Source: Muribaculaceae bacterium Isolate-104 (HZI)
Lineage (GTDB): Bacteria > Bacteroidota > Bacteroidia > Bacteroidales > Muribaculaceae
Direction of reading: 5' to 3'
Length of the DNA: 64,000 nucleotides
Assembly (NCBI GenBank): GCA_003762715.1
Contig: RIBJ01000041.1
Coordinates: 1-64,000 of the forward strand
Shown here: in pieces, positions 26,331 to 35,151 of the stretch
How the letters are laid out: every line of letters starts with the position of its first letter
Position numbering within the stretch: position 1 is the first letter of the stretch
Made by a program: the position numbers and the translations under genes
The notes under the pieces: generated by a model
The model's input: only the letters and a program-made list of their open reading frames with translations
Told to the model about the DNA's origin: nothing
The model's database searches: none

Positions 26331-26357
26331 AATGGTAAAGGTTTTGACTTTACCATT
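26331..26357 (-). promoter_or_regulatory. Hairpin touching the start codon of the 51-aa ORF
   Basis: AATGGTAAAG (26331-26340) and CTTTACCATT (26348-26357) form a perfect 10-bp stem with a 7-nt loop directly before the ATG at 26330. No T run follows on the minus strand, so it is not a terminator for the GTPase gene; it could hide the ribosome site or be an operator. Confidence 0.45.
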
Positions 26358-26385
26358 TAAACACGCTTGCCGTAGATATTGTTCT

Positions 26386-26988
26386 TTATTCCAATGGCAA
26401 TTGATTGAGGCTCTCTATATACTCAAGCAGTTCTTCCCGTCCTCTGCCATCTTCGCTGCTTGTCAGGAACACAGGAGGCAATGATTCCCATTGGTCAAGA
26501 AGCGCCTTACAGTATTCCGCCACTTTTTTCTTTCCGGCGTCTGTTCCAAGTTTGTCCAATTTAGTGAATACAATAGAAAACGGTATTTCATTTTCGCCAA
26601 GCCATGCCATAAACTCCAAATCGATTTTCTGAGGTTCGTGACGAGAATCTACCAATACGAACAGGTTGGTCATCTGGACTCTGTCAAGTATGTAGTTTTC
26701 TATCATTTTCTTGAGTTTGTCACGGCTGTCCTTCCCTCTTCGGGCATATCCGTAGCCCGGCAAATCCACAATATACCAGCTGTCGTTTATCAAAAAATGA
26801 TTTATAAGCATGGTTTTGCCGGGGGTCGCTGATGTCATGGCAAGCCCTTTATGTCCGGTCAGCATGTTTATAAGGCTTGATTTGCCGACATTCGAGCGGC
26901 CTATGAAAGCGTATTCATGCATCTTATGATCGGGACATTTTCTTACATCAGAGTTACTTATTGAGAAGCGTGCGCTGTTGACTATCAT
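26386..26988 (-). CDS. engB: Ribosome biogenesis GTPase YsxC/YihA (EngB)
   Basis: A 200-aa small GTPase needed for late assembly of the large ribosomal subunit. The G motifs are clear: G1 GRSNVGKSS (residues 31-39), G2 region TSATPGKT, G3 DLPGYG, G4 TKLD and G5 TSSEDGRG. Length is normal for the family. It is divergent from trmN6 with only 64 bp between start codons, and a minus-strand TATATTTG element lies at 27026-27019. Confidence 0.92.
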   Translation of the reverse strand: MIVNSARFSISNSDVRKCPDHKMHEYAFIGRSNVGKSSLINMLTGHKGLAMTSATPGKTMLINHFLINDSWYIVDLPGYGYARRGKDSRDKLKKMIENYILDRVQMTNLFVLVDSRHEPQKIDLEFMAWLGENEIPFSIVFTKLDKLGTDAGKKKVAEYCKALLDQWESLPPVFLTSSEDGRGREELLEYIESLNQLPLE

Positions 26989-27018
26989 ATATCAATTCGA
27001 TTTTTGGTTATATATGTG

Positions 27019-27026
27019 CAAATATA
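27019..27026 (-). promoter_or_regulatory. Putative -7 element of engB
   Basis: Minus-strand TATATTTG, 30 nt before the ATG at 26988. No TTG at the ideal distance. It lies 13 bp from the divergent trmN6 -7 element, so the two promoters overlap. Confidence 0.45.
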
Positions 27027-27039
27027 GCACAAAAAGCCA

Positions 27040-27047
27040 TAACTTTG
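27040..27047 (+). promoter_or_regulatory. Putative -7 element of trmN6
   Basis: TAACTTTG ends 5 nt before the ATG at 27053, which implies an almost leaderless mRNA and rejects the longer frame that starts at 26978. Confidence 0.5.
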
Positions 27048-27052
27048 CATTC

Positions 27053-27775
27053 ATGGGCGTTAATCCTGACAGGGAACCGGTGTTCCGGTTCAAGCAATTT
27101 GAGGTAAGAGACGGTGTCGGTGCCATGAAAGTCGGCACAGATGCCGTGATTCTTGGAGCATGGACGCCGGTCGAGGGTATTCAGAGAGCTTTAGACATCG
27201 GCACCGGTACCGGAATTCTGTCACTCATGCTTGCCCAGCGAGGTGTCGGTTCTGTCACGGGAGTGGAAATCGACAAGGCTGCGGCTGATGAGGCAGCATT
27301 GAATATAAGCAGGTCAAGGTGGTGCGAGTCTATTAAAATAGTATGCGGCGATGTAATGGAAATAGATTTAAGCCGGTTCAAGCCGCAACTGATAATTTGT
27401 AATCCGCCGTTTTTCGCTGATGCTCTAAAAGGCCCCGATGAGGCAAGAAACTTAGCCCGTCATGAAGCGAGTCTGGGATTTGAGTCTCTTATAAGACTGT
27501 CTGCGCGGTACCTTGACGATGATGGGTTGCTCGCATTCATTTCTCCGGCAGACAGGGAGTCGGATATTGTTTTTGCAATGTCCATAGCCCGTATGCATAT
27601 TGCAAAGAAGACTTATATAAAGACAACACATGCAAAGAGTCCCAAAAGGATATTATGGTTGTCTGGGAAAAAAAATATTGCAACAGAAACAACAACATTA
27701 ATTATTCACGGAAACGATTCAGGGTATACCGACGAGTATATTTCACTGACGTCTCCTTTCTATCTGCATTTATGA
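27053..27775 (+). CDS. trmN6: tRNA1(Val) adenine-37 N6-methyltransferase
   Basis: A 240-aa SAM-dependent enzyme that methylates A37 of tRNA-Val (YfiC family). It has the class I methyltransferase motif ALDIGTGTGILSLMLAQR (SAM site, about 45-62), the acidic motif GVEIDKAAADEA, and the N6-adenine catalytic motif NPPFF (about 122). FRFKQFEVRDGVGAMKVGTD near the N-terminus is characteristic of this family. It shares a 4-bp overlap with the protease gene that follows. Confidence 0.88.
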   Translation: MGVNPDREPVFRFKQFEVRDGVGAMKVGTDAVILGAWTPVEGIQRALDIGTGTGILSLMLAQRGVGSVTGVEIDKAAADEAALNISRSRWCESIKIVCGDVMEIDLSRFKPQLIICNPPFFADALKGPDEARNLARHEASLGFESLIRLSARYLDDDGLLAFISPADRESDIVFAMSIARMHIAKKTYIKTTHAKSPKRILWLSGKKNIATETTTLIIHGNDSGYTDEYISLTSPFYLHL

Positions 27776-28650
27776 ATAATAAGCTACAGTTTAATGTCAG
27801 TTCCGGACAGCGCTTAATCGCATTTGTGTGTGTCTGTGTTCTGTTTTTTATATTAGGGTCTGTTATAACAGGGGTTATATCATACGGAGGGGTAACAGCA
27901 GCTCGTCTGAGAATAGCTACTGTGGTACAGGATGTTATGTTGTTTATTATGCCGGCGGTTGTTACTGCGGTAGTTATAAGCAGACGCCCGGCAGATTTTT
28001 TGATGGTAGGTAAAGCTCCTTCTTTATTGGTGTGTATGCTGACAGTGGCTGTAGTAATAGCTTCCATACCGGCAATGAATCTTCTTGTAAAGTGGAATAT
28101 GAGTATGAGTCTCCCCGATTCCATGACTGCATTGGAGGCGTGGATGCGTTCTTCGGAGAAAGCGGCTCAGGAGTTTACTGAAATGCTTATAGGCGGAACC
28201 GGAGTCAAGAATCTTATTGTTGCATTGTTGATAGTAGGCGTTCTTGCGGCGTTTAGTGAAGAATTGTTTTTCAGAGGATCATTGCAGCGAGTTTTGCTTA
28301 CCTGTGGAATGAATGTGCATGTCGCCGTTTGGGTTACAGCCTTTATATTCAGCGCTGTACACATGCAGTTTTTTGGTTTTATACCAAGACTTGTTTTAGG
28401 TGCAGGTTTTGGTTACATTGTTGTGTGGAGCGGCAATGTGTGGCTTGGGGTATTAGCGCATTTTACGAATAATGCAATAGCCGCTGTCGGTATTACTGTC
28501 GCACGCACTAACCGGATTATCGGCAGCGCCTGCCAGGAATGTAGTGATATAACTTCCAATGAAGTGGTATTAGCATTTGTCAGCGCGGCAGTTGTATCTG
28601 TCCTTTTAGTTTTGTTGAGAAAAGCGCTCAATCAAACTTCTTGCGGTTAA
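27772..28650 (+). CDS. CPBP-family intramembrane metalloprotease
   Basis: A 292-aa membrane protein with about eight hydrophobic segments. The CPBP/Abi motifs are [12 protein letters not shown] (motif 1, Glu-Glu with Arg), and His residues in [14 protein letters not shown] and [10 protein letters not shown]. These form the intramembrane metal site of CAAX-protease-like enzymes. Its substrate in Bacteroidetes is unknown. It begins in the stop codon of trmN6 (ATGA) and its 3' end overlaps the convergent lptB by 23 bp. Confidence 0.85.
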   Translation: MNNKLQFNVSSGQRLIAFVCVCVLFFILGSVITGVISYGGVTAARLRIATVVQDVMLFIMPAVVTAVVISRRPADFLMVGKAPSLLVCMLTVAVVIASIPAMNLLVKWNMSMSLPDSMTALEAWMRSSEKAAQEFTEMLIGGTGVKNLIVALLIVGVLAAFSEELFFRGSLQRVLLTCGMNVHVAVWVTAFIFSAVHMQFFGFIPRLVLGAGFGYIVVWSGNVWLGVLAHFTNNAIAAVGITVARTNRIIGSACQECSDITSNEVVLAFVSAAVVSVLLVLLRKALNQTSCG

Positions 28651-29494
28651 ATACGAACGCCCGTCCGAGGTATTTTTCTCTTACAATGGGGTTTTCCGTC
28701 AGTTCTTCGGATGTTCCCTGAAAGAGAATCTTTCCTTCAAAAAGAAGATAGGCACGGTCTGTTATGCGCAGAGTTTCCTGCGCGTTATGGTCGGTAATGA
28801 GTATACCAATGTTTTTTTCTTTAAGGCGGTACACTACCTCTTGAATATCTTCTACCGCGATAGGGTCAACACCTGCGAAAGGTTCGTCAAGCATTATGAA
28901 GCTCGGGTCAATAGCCAGACATCGGGCAATTTCGGTGCGCCGTCTTTCACCTCCGGACAAGCGGTCTCCAAGATTCTTTCTTACTTTTTGCAGACTGAAT
29001 TCGTTTATAAGGCTTTCCAGTTTTTCTTTCTGATATTCCTCAGTAGTATCAGTCATTTCAAGCACCGCTTTTATGTTGTCTTCAACCGTGAGTTTTCTGA
29101 ACACCGATGCTTCCTGAGCAAGGTAGCCGATGCCGTTTTTCGCACGTTTGTAAACCGGGTACTTGGTGATGTTCAAGTCATTAAGAAATATTTCACCTTC
29201 GTTGGGTGTTATAAGCCCTACAGTCATGTAGAATGTAGTGGTTTTGCCTGCTCCATTTGGTCCCAATAGCCCGACAATCTCACCTTGAGTTACATTAATT
29301 GAAACATGGTTCACCACAGTACGCTGTCCGTATTTTTTTACGAGGTTCTCGGTCCTCAAAACCATTTTGTCTGTTTCAGTTTTTTTACGGCTTTCCTGCT
29401 GCGGGGTCTTGATCTCATCAGATTCATAGAAGCTGACTGTTTCCGCATTTGCAGAAGCCTTAGGCTTATTATCGAACTTTATGCTGAATGCCAT
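28628..29494 (-). CDS. lptB: LPS export ABC transporter ATPase LptB
   Basis: A 288-aa ATPase that powers LptFG to extract lipopolysaccharide from the inner membrane. Walker [11 protein letters not shown] (about 78-87), Q-loop YLAQEASVF, signature LSGGERRR, Walker [14 protein letters not shown] and H-loop TDHN are all typical of LptB, including the SGGERRR form. The usual protein is about 240 residues; here a polar tail of 43 residues precedes [13 protein letters not shown]. Starting at 29365 would remove it, but the longer frame lies 3 bp after udk, which favours co-translation. It closes the clpP-to-lptB run. Confidence 0.92.
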   Translation of the reverse strand: MAFSIKFDNKPKASANAETVSFYESDEIKTPQQESRKKTETDKMVLRTENLVKKYGQRTVVNHVSINVTQGEIVGLLGPNGAGKTTTFYMTVGLITPNEGEIFLNDLNITKYPVYKRAKNGIGYLAQEASVFRKLTVEDNIKAVLEMTDTTEEYQKEKLESLINEFSLQKVRKNLGDRLSGGERRRTEIARCLAIDPSFIMLDEPFAGVDPIAVEDIQEVVYRLKEKNIGILITDHNAQETLRITDRAYLLFEGKILFQGTSEELTENPIVREKYLGRAFVFNRKKFD

Positions 29495-29497
29495 AGA

Positions 29498-30127
29498 TTA
29501 GTTTTTTAGCATTTGTGCTTTTGCGAGGCGGACCTCGATATAATCAACCAGCAGGTTTATAGCAACTTTGTTGGCTCCACCCTGAGGTATTATCAGGTCG
29601 GCAAATCTTTTGGAGGGTTCTATGTACATAGAGTGCATCGGCTTAAGGACATCCTGATAACGGTCAATTACAGTCTGTGGGGTTCTGCCGCGTTCCACAC
29701 AATCGCGAGATATAACCCTAATCAGGCGGTCATCTGCGTCTGCGTCAACGAACACTTTAACGTCAAGCATGTTTCTTAGCACCGGATCTGTAAGAACCAG
29801 TATGCCTTCTACAATCACTACATCGCGTGGGGCAACTTCAACAGTTTCTTTTTGTCTGGAGCATGTAAGATAGCTGTATGTAGGCATCTGTACTGTTTTT
29901 CCTTGCTTGAGTTCTGTAAGATGCTTTACCAGCAGTTCCCACTCTATGGCGGCTGGCTCATCGAAATTTACCTTAGCTCTTTCAGACATAGGCAAGGGGC
30001 TCAAGTCTCTATAATATGAGTCTTGTGGCAGGACAGCCACCTCACCTGCCGGCAAACTTGATATTATTTTGTTGACAACAGTGGTTTTACCTGAACCAGT
30101 GCCACCTGCAATACCAATTATTATCAT
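29498..30127 (-). CDS. udk: Uridine kinase
   Basis: A 209-aa cytoplasmic kinase of the PRK/uridine kinase family that phosphorylates uridine and cytidine in pyrimidine salvage. P-loop GGTGSGKTT (residues 8-16) is followed by QDSYYRDLSPLP, NFDEPAAIEW, and the RDCVERGRTPQ lid region, all family markers. Length is normal. It is 33 bp behind the FtsE-type gene and 3 bp before lptB. Confidence 0.93.
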   Translation of the reverse strand: MIIIGIAGGTGSGKTTVVNKIISSLPAGEVAVLPQDSYYRDLSPLPMSERAKVNFDEPAAIEWELLVKHLTELKQGKTVQMPTYSYLTCSRQKETVEVAPRDVVIVEGILVLTDPVLRNMLDVKVFVDADADDRLIRVISRDCVERGRTPQTVIDRYQDVLKPMHSMYIEPSKRFADLIIPQGGANKVAINLLVDYIEVRLAKAQMLKN

Positions 30128-30160
30128 GTTTTCAGTTATACTTCAATAAACAACGGTACA

Positions 30161-30829
30161 TCAGTCTCCTATCAGGTGTTTTCGCTCACAACGCACTACC
30201 CTACCCGGAAATTGTTCAACAAAAGACAGGTTGTGTGTAGCCATTATTACAGCTGTGCCATTCTTGGATATTTCATGCAGGCGACCTACAATCTGCTCGC
30301 CGGTAACGGGGTCAAGATTGCCCGTCGGCTCATCGGCAATAATCAGTTTCGGTCGGTTCAGCATGGCTCGGGCTATCACTATGCGTTGCTGCTCGCCGCC
30401 GCTCAGTTCATGTGGCATCTTGTAAGACTTATTCAGCATGCCTACTTCCGAGAGGACTTCTTCAATGCGTCTGTCAATAGAATCTTTCTCTTTCCATCCG
30501 GTTGCGTCAAGGACAAAACGGAGGTTTTCGTAGACAGAACGGTCGGTCAGTAACTGGAAATCCTGAAACACTATGCCGATCTGGCGCCGTAGCAGGGGTA
30601 TGTCTTTATGTCGTATTGTTTTCAGGTCAAATCCAAGAACCTGTGCAGAACCGTCAGCTACAGGTATCTCTGCGTACATAGACTTCAACAGAGAGCTTTT
30701 ACCGCTGCCTACTTTACCTATGAGGTACACGAACTCTCCCTCTTGAAGTGAGAAATTGACATCTTTCAGAACTATTAGTTCTTTGCGGTGTAACTCTACG
30801 TTGCGATATGATACAATATCTGTTGCCAT
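30161..30829 (-). CDS. ftsE: Cell-division ATP-binding protein FtsE
   Basis: A 222-aa ABC ATPase. Walker A GKVGSGKSS, Q-loop VFQDFQLLTDRSVYENL, signature ELSGGEQQR, Walker B LIIADEPTGNLDP and H-loop MATHN agree with FtsE, partner of the FtsX permease that activates peptidoglycan hydrolases at the septum. The FtsX gene is not adjacent. The GKVGSGKSS loop with Val-Gly is typical of FtsE. The frame allows a TTG start at 30835, but the ATG at 30829 lies just after the recQ stop and is preferred. Confidence 0.8.
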   Translation of the reverse strand: MATDIVSYRNVELHRKELIVLKDVNFSLQEGEFVYLIGKVGSGKSSLLKSMYAEIPVADGSAQVLGFDLKTIRHKDIPLLRRQIGIVFQDFQLLTDRSVYENLRFVLDATGWKEKDSIDRRIEEVLSEVGMLNKSYKMPHELSGGEQQRIVIARAMLNRPKLIIADEPTGNLDPVTGEQIVGRLHEISKNGTAVIMATHNLSFVEQFPGRVVRCERKHLIGD

Positions 30830-30831
30830 AA

Positions 30832-33012
30832 TCAATAGCCCATTTCAGACAAGAACTTGATTCTTACCAGCCGAATTTCCTCTTCGGAGAATTCGCTGCC
30901 AAATTCTTTATAAGCTTCTTCGATGTCTCCGCTTTCACTTTGTTTGAAATAATCGAAAATATCGTTTTGTTGCTCGTCGTCCAAAATTTCATCAATATAG
31001 TAGTTGATATTGATTTTAGTACCGGAGTTTACAATAGCTTCTATATCATCAAGCAGTTCGGAAAACTCGAGACCTCTTGATTCGGCAATTTCTTCTAATG
31101 ATATTTTTCGGTCTATGGCGTGTATTATAGCTATTTTGACTTTGCTTTTATTTGCCACGCTTCTGACAACCAGGTCTTCCGGACGCTCGATTTCATTTTC
31201 TTCCACATGCCTTTTTATCAGCTTTATGAATTCCTCGCCGTAGCGTTTGGCTTTCCCGACTCCTACGCCGGAAATACCGGCAAGTTCTTCCATAGTGACC
31301 GGATATGTAGTCGCCATTGCTTCCAGTGAGGGGTCCTGAAATATGACATATGGAGGCAGTGACACACTTTTAGCTATCTTTTTTCTGAGGTCTTTAAGTA
31401 TGGAATACAATTCAGGGTCAGCAGCACATCCACTTCCGCTCTTTACTATTTCGGGTTCTTCGTCTTCATTGATGTCTGAGTCTTCAACTACTTTGAACGA
31501 TTTAGGCGATTTCAGGAATTTCTTGCCGGCGGCAGTCAATTTTATGACTCCATAGCTTTCAATGTCCTTGTCAAGGTATCCGGCAATTATAGCCTGACGT
31601 ATAACTGCATTAAGGAACCGTTCATCGGAAGATGACGCAATGCCGAATACATCCAGATCCTCATGTCCATAGCTTCGAACTTCAGCGGAGGTCTTGCCCC
31701 GCATTACATTTATGACATGGTCGGCTTTAAACTTTTCATTTAACGCAATAACTGTCTCAATCACAGCGCATAAATCATCTTTGGCTTCCACTTTTTTCTT
31801 TGGATTTTTACAATTGTCACAATTACCACAATACTCCACGTCATATTTTTCTCCAAAATAATGCAGCAGCGATATGCGACGGCAGATGCTTGATTCGGCG
31901 TAGCTCGCTGTTTCGGCAAGAAGCTGTTTGCCTATTTCTTGTTCCGATATTGGTTTGTTCTGCATGAACTTCTCCATTTTCTGGAGGTCCTTGGGCGAAT
32001 AATAGGTTATGCATTGCCCTTCACCACCGTCGCGGCCTGCGCGTCCGGTCTCCTGATAATAGCCTTCAAGAGATTTAGGCATGTCATAGTGTATTACAAA
32101 CCGGACATCGGGCTTGTCTATTCCCATTCCGAAGGCGATTGTAGCCACAATAATGTCTACATCCTCATGGATAAACGCGTCCTGATTGTCAGAACGAGTC
32201 GAGGCGTCCATTCCGGCATGGTACGCAAGAGCTTTAATATTATTGACTTTCAGTATTTCAGTAAGTTCCTCAACCTTTTTGCGACTAAGGCAGTATATGA
32301 TACCGCTTTTACCTTCGTTATTCTTGATAAACCGAATTATGTCGCGATCCACATTGTTGTTTTTCGGCTTGATTTCATAATACAGGTTTTCACGGTTGAA
32401 CGAGGACTTGAAAACTTTTGCATCAAGCATTGCAAGGTTTTTCTGAATGTCGTGCTGTACTTTTGGGGTTGCCGTTGCTGTCAGCGCAATCACGGGTCTT
32501 TTCCCTATTTCATTTATTATAGGTCTGATTCGACGGTACTCAGGTCTGAAGTCGTGTCCCCACTCGGATATACAATGGGCTTCATCCACCGCATAGAAAG
32601 AGATTTCCACTGTTTTGAGGAATTCGATGTTTTCTTCTTTCGTGAGTGATTCCGGAGCAACGTACAACAATTTGGTTTTACCGGATGATACATCATCCTT
32701 GACTTTGTCAATAGCGGCTTTGTTTAGTGAGGAATTGAGAAAATGGGCTATGTCATCCGCCTCACTGAAATTGCGCATGGCATCCACCTGATTTTTCATG
32801 AGGGCGATAAGCGGGGAAATGACAATAGCCGTGCCTTTCATCATCAGCGATGGTAATTGATAGCACAGGGACTTGCCACCCCCTGTCGGCATTAAAACGA
32901 ATGTGTCGTTGCCGTCAAGAAGGCTTTTTATTATAGCTTCCTGATTGCCTTTGAATTTATCAAATCCAAAGTGCAGCTTAAGCGCGTCAGCGAGGAGAGG
33001 TTTCTCAATCAT
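30832..33012 (-). CDS. recQ: ATP-dependent DNA helicase RecQ
   Basis: A 726-aa helicase of the RecQ family, 3'-5' unwinding in recombination and fork repair. Motifs: Walker A MPTGGGKSLCYQLPSL (about 40-55), DEAH box VDEAHCISEWGHDFRPEYR, motif VI QETGRAGRDG, zinc-binding CGNCDNC (about 395-401), and an HRDC domain about 520-600. The C-terminal acidic stretch beyond HRDC is usual for Bacteroidetes copies. It is 48 bp downstream of clpX on the same strand. Confidence 0.93.
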   Translation of the reverse strand: MIEKPLLADALKLHFGFDKFKGNQEAIIKSLLDGNDTFVLMPTGGGKSLCYQLPSLMMKGTAIVISPLIALMKNQVDAMRNFSEADDIAHFLNSSLNKAAIDKVKDDVSSGKTKLLYVAPESLTKEENIEFLKTVEISFYAVDEAHCISEWGHDFRPEYRRIRPIINEIGKRPVIALTATATPKVQHDIQKNLAMLDAKVFKSSFNRENLYYEIKPKNNNVDRDIIRFIKNNEGKSGIIYCLSRKKVEELTEILKVNNIKALAYHAGMDASTRSDNQDAFIHEDVDIIVATIAFGMGIDKPDVRFVIHYDMPKSLEGYYQETGRAGRDGGEGQCITYYSPKDLQKMEKFMQNKPISEQEIGKQLLAETASYAESSICRRISLLHYFGEKYDVEYCGNCDNCKNPKKKVEAKDDLCAVIETVIALNEKFKADHVINVMRGKTSAEVRSYGHEDLDVFGIASSSDERFLNAVIRQAIIAGYLDKDIESYGVIKLTAAGKKFLKSPKSFKVVEDSDINEDEEPEIVKSGSGCAADPELYSILKDLRKKIAKSVSLPPYVIFQDPSLEAMATTYPVTMEELAGISGVGVGKAKRYGEEFIKLIKRHVEENEIERPEDLVVRSVANKSKVKIAIIHAIDRKISLEEIAESRGLEFSELLDDIEAIVNSGTKININYYIDEILDDEQQNDIFDYFKQSESGDIEEAYKEFGSEFSEEEIRLVRIKFLSEMGY

Positions 33013-33060
33013 ACAATTTGCCGGGGAATAAATGTGGTTAATTATTTAGAATTAAACTGA

Positions 33061-34314
33061 TTAACTATTGGTTGACATTTCAAAGTTGGCGGCACGGAGT
33101 TTCTCCAGTGCGTATTGTACCGTAACCTCGAATTTTTTAGATTTTGACGAAGGAACCTCATACATGGCATCTATCATTATAGACTCAACGATGGACCGAA
33201 GGCCTCTTGCGCCAAGTTTATATTCAATCGCTTTGTCCACAATCAAATCAAGGGCTTCATCGGTAAAGGTGAGCTTAACGCCGTCCATACCGAACAATTT
33301 TTCATATTGTTTCACGATTGCGTTTTTAGGCTCGGTGAGCACTCTGCGCAATGCGTCCCTGTCAAGAGGGTCAAGGTGCGTGAGTATTGGCAGACGTCCT
33401 ATGATTTCGGGGATGAGTCCGAATGACTTCAGGTCCTGCGGCGCAACATACTGAAGAAAGTTGTCGCGGTCTATGTTTCCACGTGAGGAGTTGTTTGAGT
33501 AGCCGACAACATGCGTGTTGAGTCGTTGGGCTATTTTTCTTTCAATTCCGTCAAAAGCGCCTCCACAGATAAACAATATGTTTTTGGTGTCAACCGGAAT
33601 CATTTTTTGTTCAGGATGTTTCCTGCCTCCTTGTGGCGGCACATTGACAACCGAGCCTTCAAGGAGTTTTAACAAACCTTGCTGAACTCCTTCTCCGCTG
33701 ACGTCTCTTGTTATGGATGGATTATCGCCTTTTCGGGCAATCTTATCTATTTCATCAATAAATACTATACCTTTCTGGGCTTTCTCGACATTGTAATCGG
33801 CTGCCTGAAGCAGGCGGGTCAGAAGGCTTTCTATATCTTCTCCGACATAGCCGGCTTCAGTAAGTACTGTAGCATCTACAATTGTGAATGGAACATCCAA
33901 GAGACGGGCTATAGTTTTTGCAAGGAGTGTTTTGCCGGTGCCGGTAGGACCAACCATTATTATGTTGCTTTTCTCAATGTCAACATCATCGTCCTGTTTC
34001 TGGGCAAGACGTTTGTAGTGGTTGTATACTGCAACTGAAAGATATTTTTTAGCAGAATCCTGACCTATGACATAGCTGTCAAGAAAGTTGCGGATTTCCA
34101 ACGGTTTTGGCACGTTGTCCAGTGTAGCCACCTCTGCGGCTGCCACGCTTTTTCCATGCAGTTCTTCTCGATAGACCTTCAGAGCCTCATCCAGCTGCTC
34201 CACACACTCTGCACAGATATGCACGTCTGAAACAGCACTGGGAATAAGCACCTCTGACGCGTCAGCAGGGCGTCCGCAGAAATCACATGAAAATGTTGTT
34301 TTTTTCTTTGCCAT
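33061..34314 (-). CDS. clpX: ATP-dependent Clp protease ATP-binding subunit ClpX
   Basis: A 417-aa AAA+ unfoldase. An N-terminal zinc-binding domain (CDFCGR, CAEC; residues 8-40) selects substrates. The AAA+ core has Walker A GPTGTGKT, Walker [10 protein letters not shown], sensor and arginine-finger motifs, the pore loop GYVGED, and [22 protein letters not shown]. The IGF-type loop for ClpP docking appears as IGLIPE-like [10 protein letters not shown]. The open frame starts at TTG 34320, but the ATG at 34314 is just after clpP's stop. It works with the upstream-encoded ClpP. Confidence 0.95.
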   Translation of the reverse strand: MAKKKTTFSCDFCGRPADASEVLIPSAVSDVHICAECVEQLDEALKVYREELHGKSVAAAEVATLDNVPKPLEIRNFLDSYVIGQDSAKKYLSVAVYNHYKRLAQKQDDDVDIEKSNIIMVGPTGTGKTLLAKTIARLLDVPFTIVDATVLTEAGYVGEDIESLLTRLLQAADYNVEKAQKGIVFIDEIDKIARKGDNPSITRDVSGEGVQQGLLKLLEGSVVNVPPQGGRKHPEQKMIPVDTKNILFICGGAFDGIERKIAQRLNTHVVGYSNNSSRGNIDRDNFLQYVAPQDLKSFGLIPEIIGRLPILTHLDPLDRDALRRVLTEPKNAIVKQYEKLFGMDGVKLTFTDEALDLIVDKAIEYKLGARGLRSIVESIMIDAMYEVPSSKSKKFEVTVQYALEKLRAANFEMSTNS

Positions 34315-34320
34315 CAACAA

Positions 34321-34995
34321 TCAGTGTTTTGCTTTAACAAGAACATCATCTATCATGCCGTACTCTTTGGCTTCCTGCGCAGTCATCCAATAGTCTCGGT
34401 CTGAGTCTCGTTCCACTTTGTCAAACGGCATTCCGGAGTGGTCTGATATGATTGTATAAAGTTCTTTTTTGAGTTTCTGGATTTCACGGGCAGTTATTTC
34501 TATGTCTGATGCCTGACCTTGAGCGCCGCCCATGGGCTGGTGAATCATTACTCGTGAATGACGCAGTGCGAATCTTTTTCCTTTAGCTCCTGAGACAAGC
34601 AGAACAGCCGCCATAGAAGCTGCCATGCCGGTACAAATTGTAGCAACATCGCTGGATACATACTGCATGGTGTCGTATATACCCATCCCTGCATAAACGG
34701 AGCCTCCGGGAGAGTTCAGGTATATGCTTATGTCTTTTCCCGGATCTGCTGAATCAAGATACAGCAGCTGCGCCTGAATCACATTTGCGGTATAGTCATT
34801 GACATCGGTGCCAAGAAATATTATGCGATCCATCATAAGCCTTGAGAAAACGTCCATTTGTGCCACATTAAGCTGGCGTTCCTCTATAATGGTTGGTGAT
34901 ATATAACTTGAGGTGATAGAAGAGGCGTACTGGTCAAGGGCAAGACCATTCATGCCAAGATGTTTCACCGCATAGTCTCTGAAATCGTTCTTCAT
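34321..34995 (-). CDS. clpP: ATP-dependent Clp protease proteolytic subunit ClpP
   Basis: A 224-aa serine protease that forms tetradecamers with ClpX. The catalytic Ser is in [13 protein letters not shown] (about residue 122), the His in [12 protein letters not shown] (about 147), and an Asp follows further on. The N-terminal 25 residues form a propeptide region, as usual for this family. Its own promoter (35034-35064) lies after the trigger-factor terminator, so tig and clpPX are separate transcripts. It leads a six-gene minus-strand run down to lptB. Confidence 0.95.
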   Translation of the reverse strand: MKNDFRDYAVKHLGMNGLALDQYASSITSSYISPTIIEERQLNVAQMDVFSRLMMDRIIFLGTDVNDYTANVIQAQLLYLDSADPGKDISIYLNSPGGSVYAGMGIYDTMQYVSSDVATICTGMAASMAAVLLVSGAKGKRFALRHSRVMIHQPMGGAQGQASDIEITAREIQKLKKELYTIISDHSGMPFDKVERDSDRDYWMTAQEAKEYGMIDDVLVKAKH

Positions 34996-35033
34996 ATTGC
35001 TTAAATAATTAGCTTGAGTTGGTTTTTATACTT

Positions 35034-35064
35034 CAAAATTACGATTTTTTTAGGGGCAATGCAA
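35034..35064 (-). promoter_or_regulatory. sigma-ABfr promoter of clpP
   Basis: Minus-strand TTG (35064-35062), 20 bp, TAATTTTG (35041-35034). The leader to the ATG at 34995 is about 35 nt. Confidence 0.65.
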
Positions 35065-35079
35065 CTTTTGGTATAAAAA

Positions 35080-35123
35080 AATCACCGCAGCGACCAATGT
35101 TTACCAAAGGAACTGCGGTGATT
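35080..35123 (-). terminator. Terminator of the trigger-factor gene
   Basis: AATCACCGCAG (35080-35090) pairs with CTGCGGTGATT (35113-35123), an 11-bp stem with a 22-nt loop, followed on the minus strand by TTTTTTATA. It isolates tig from clpP. Confidence 0.8.
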
Positions 35124-35151
35124 GTGCTATTATATATAAGGTGTACCCTTA

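Noticed and set aside
31939-32649. 236-codon plus-strand frame opposite recQ
   Set aside because: Antisense to the helicase motifs; composition is that of a shadow frame.
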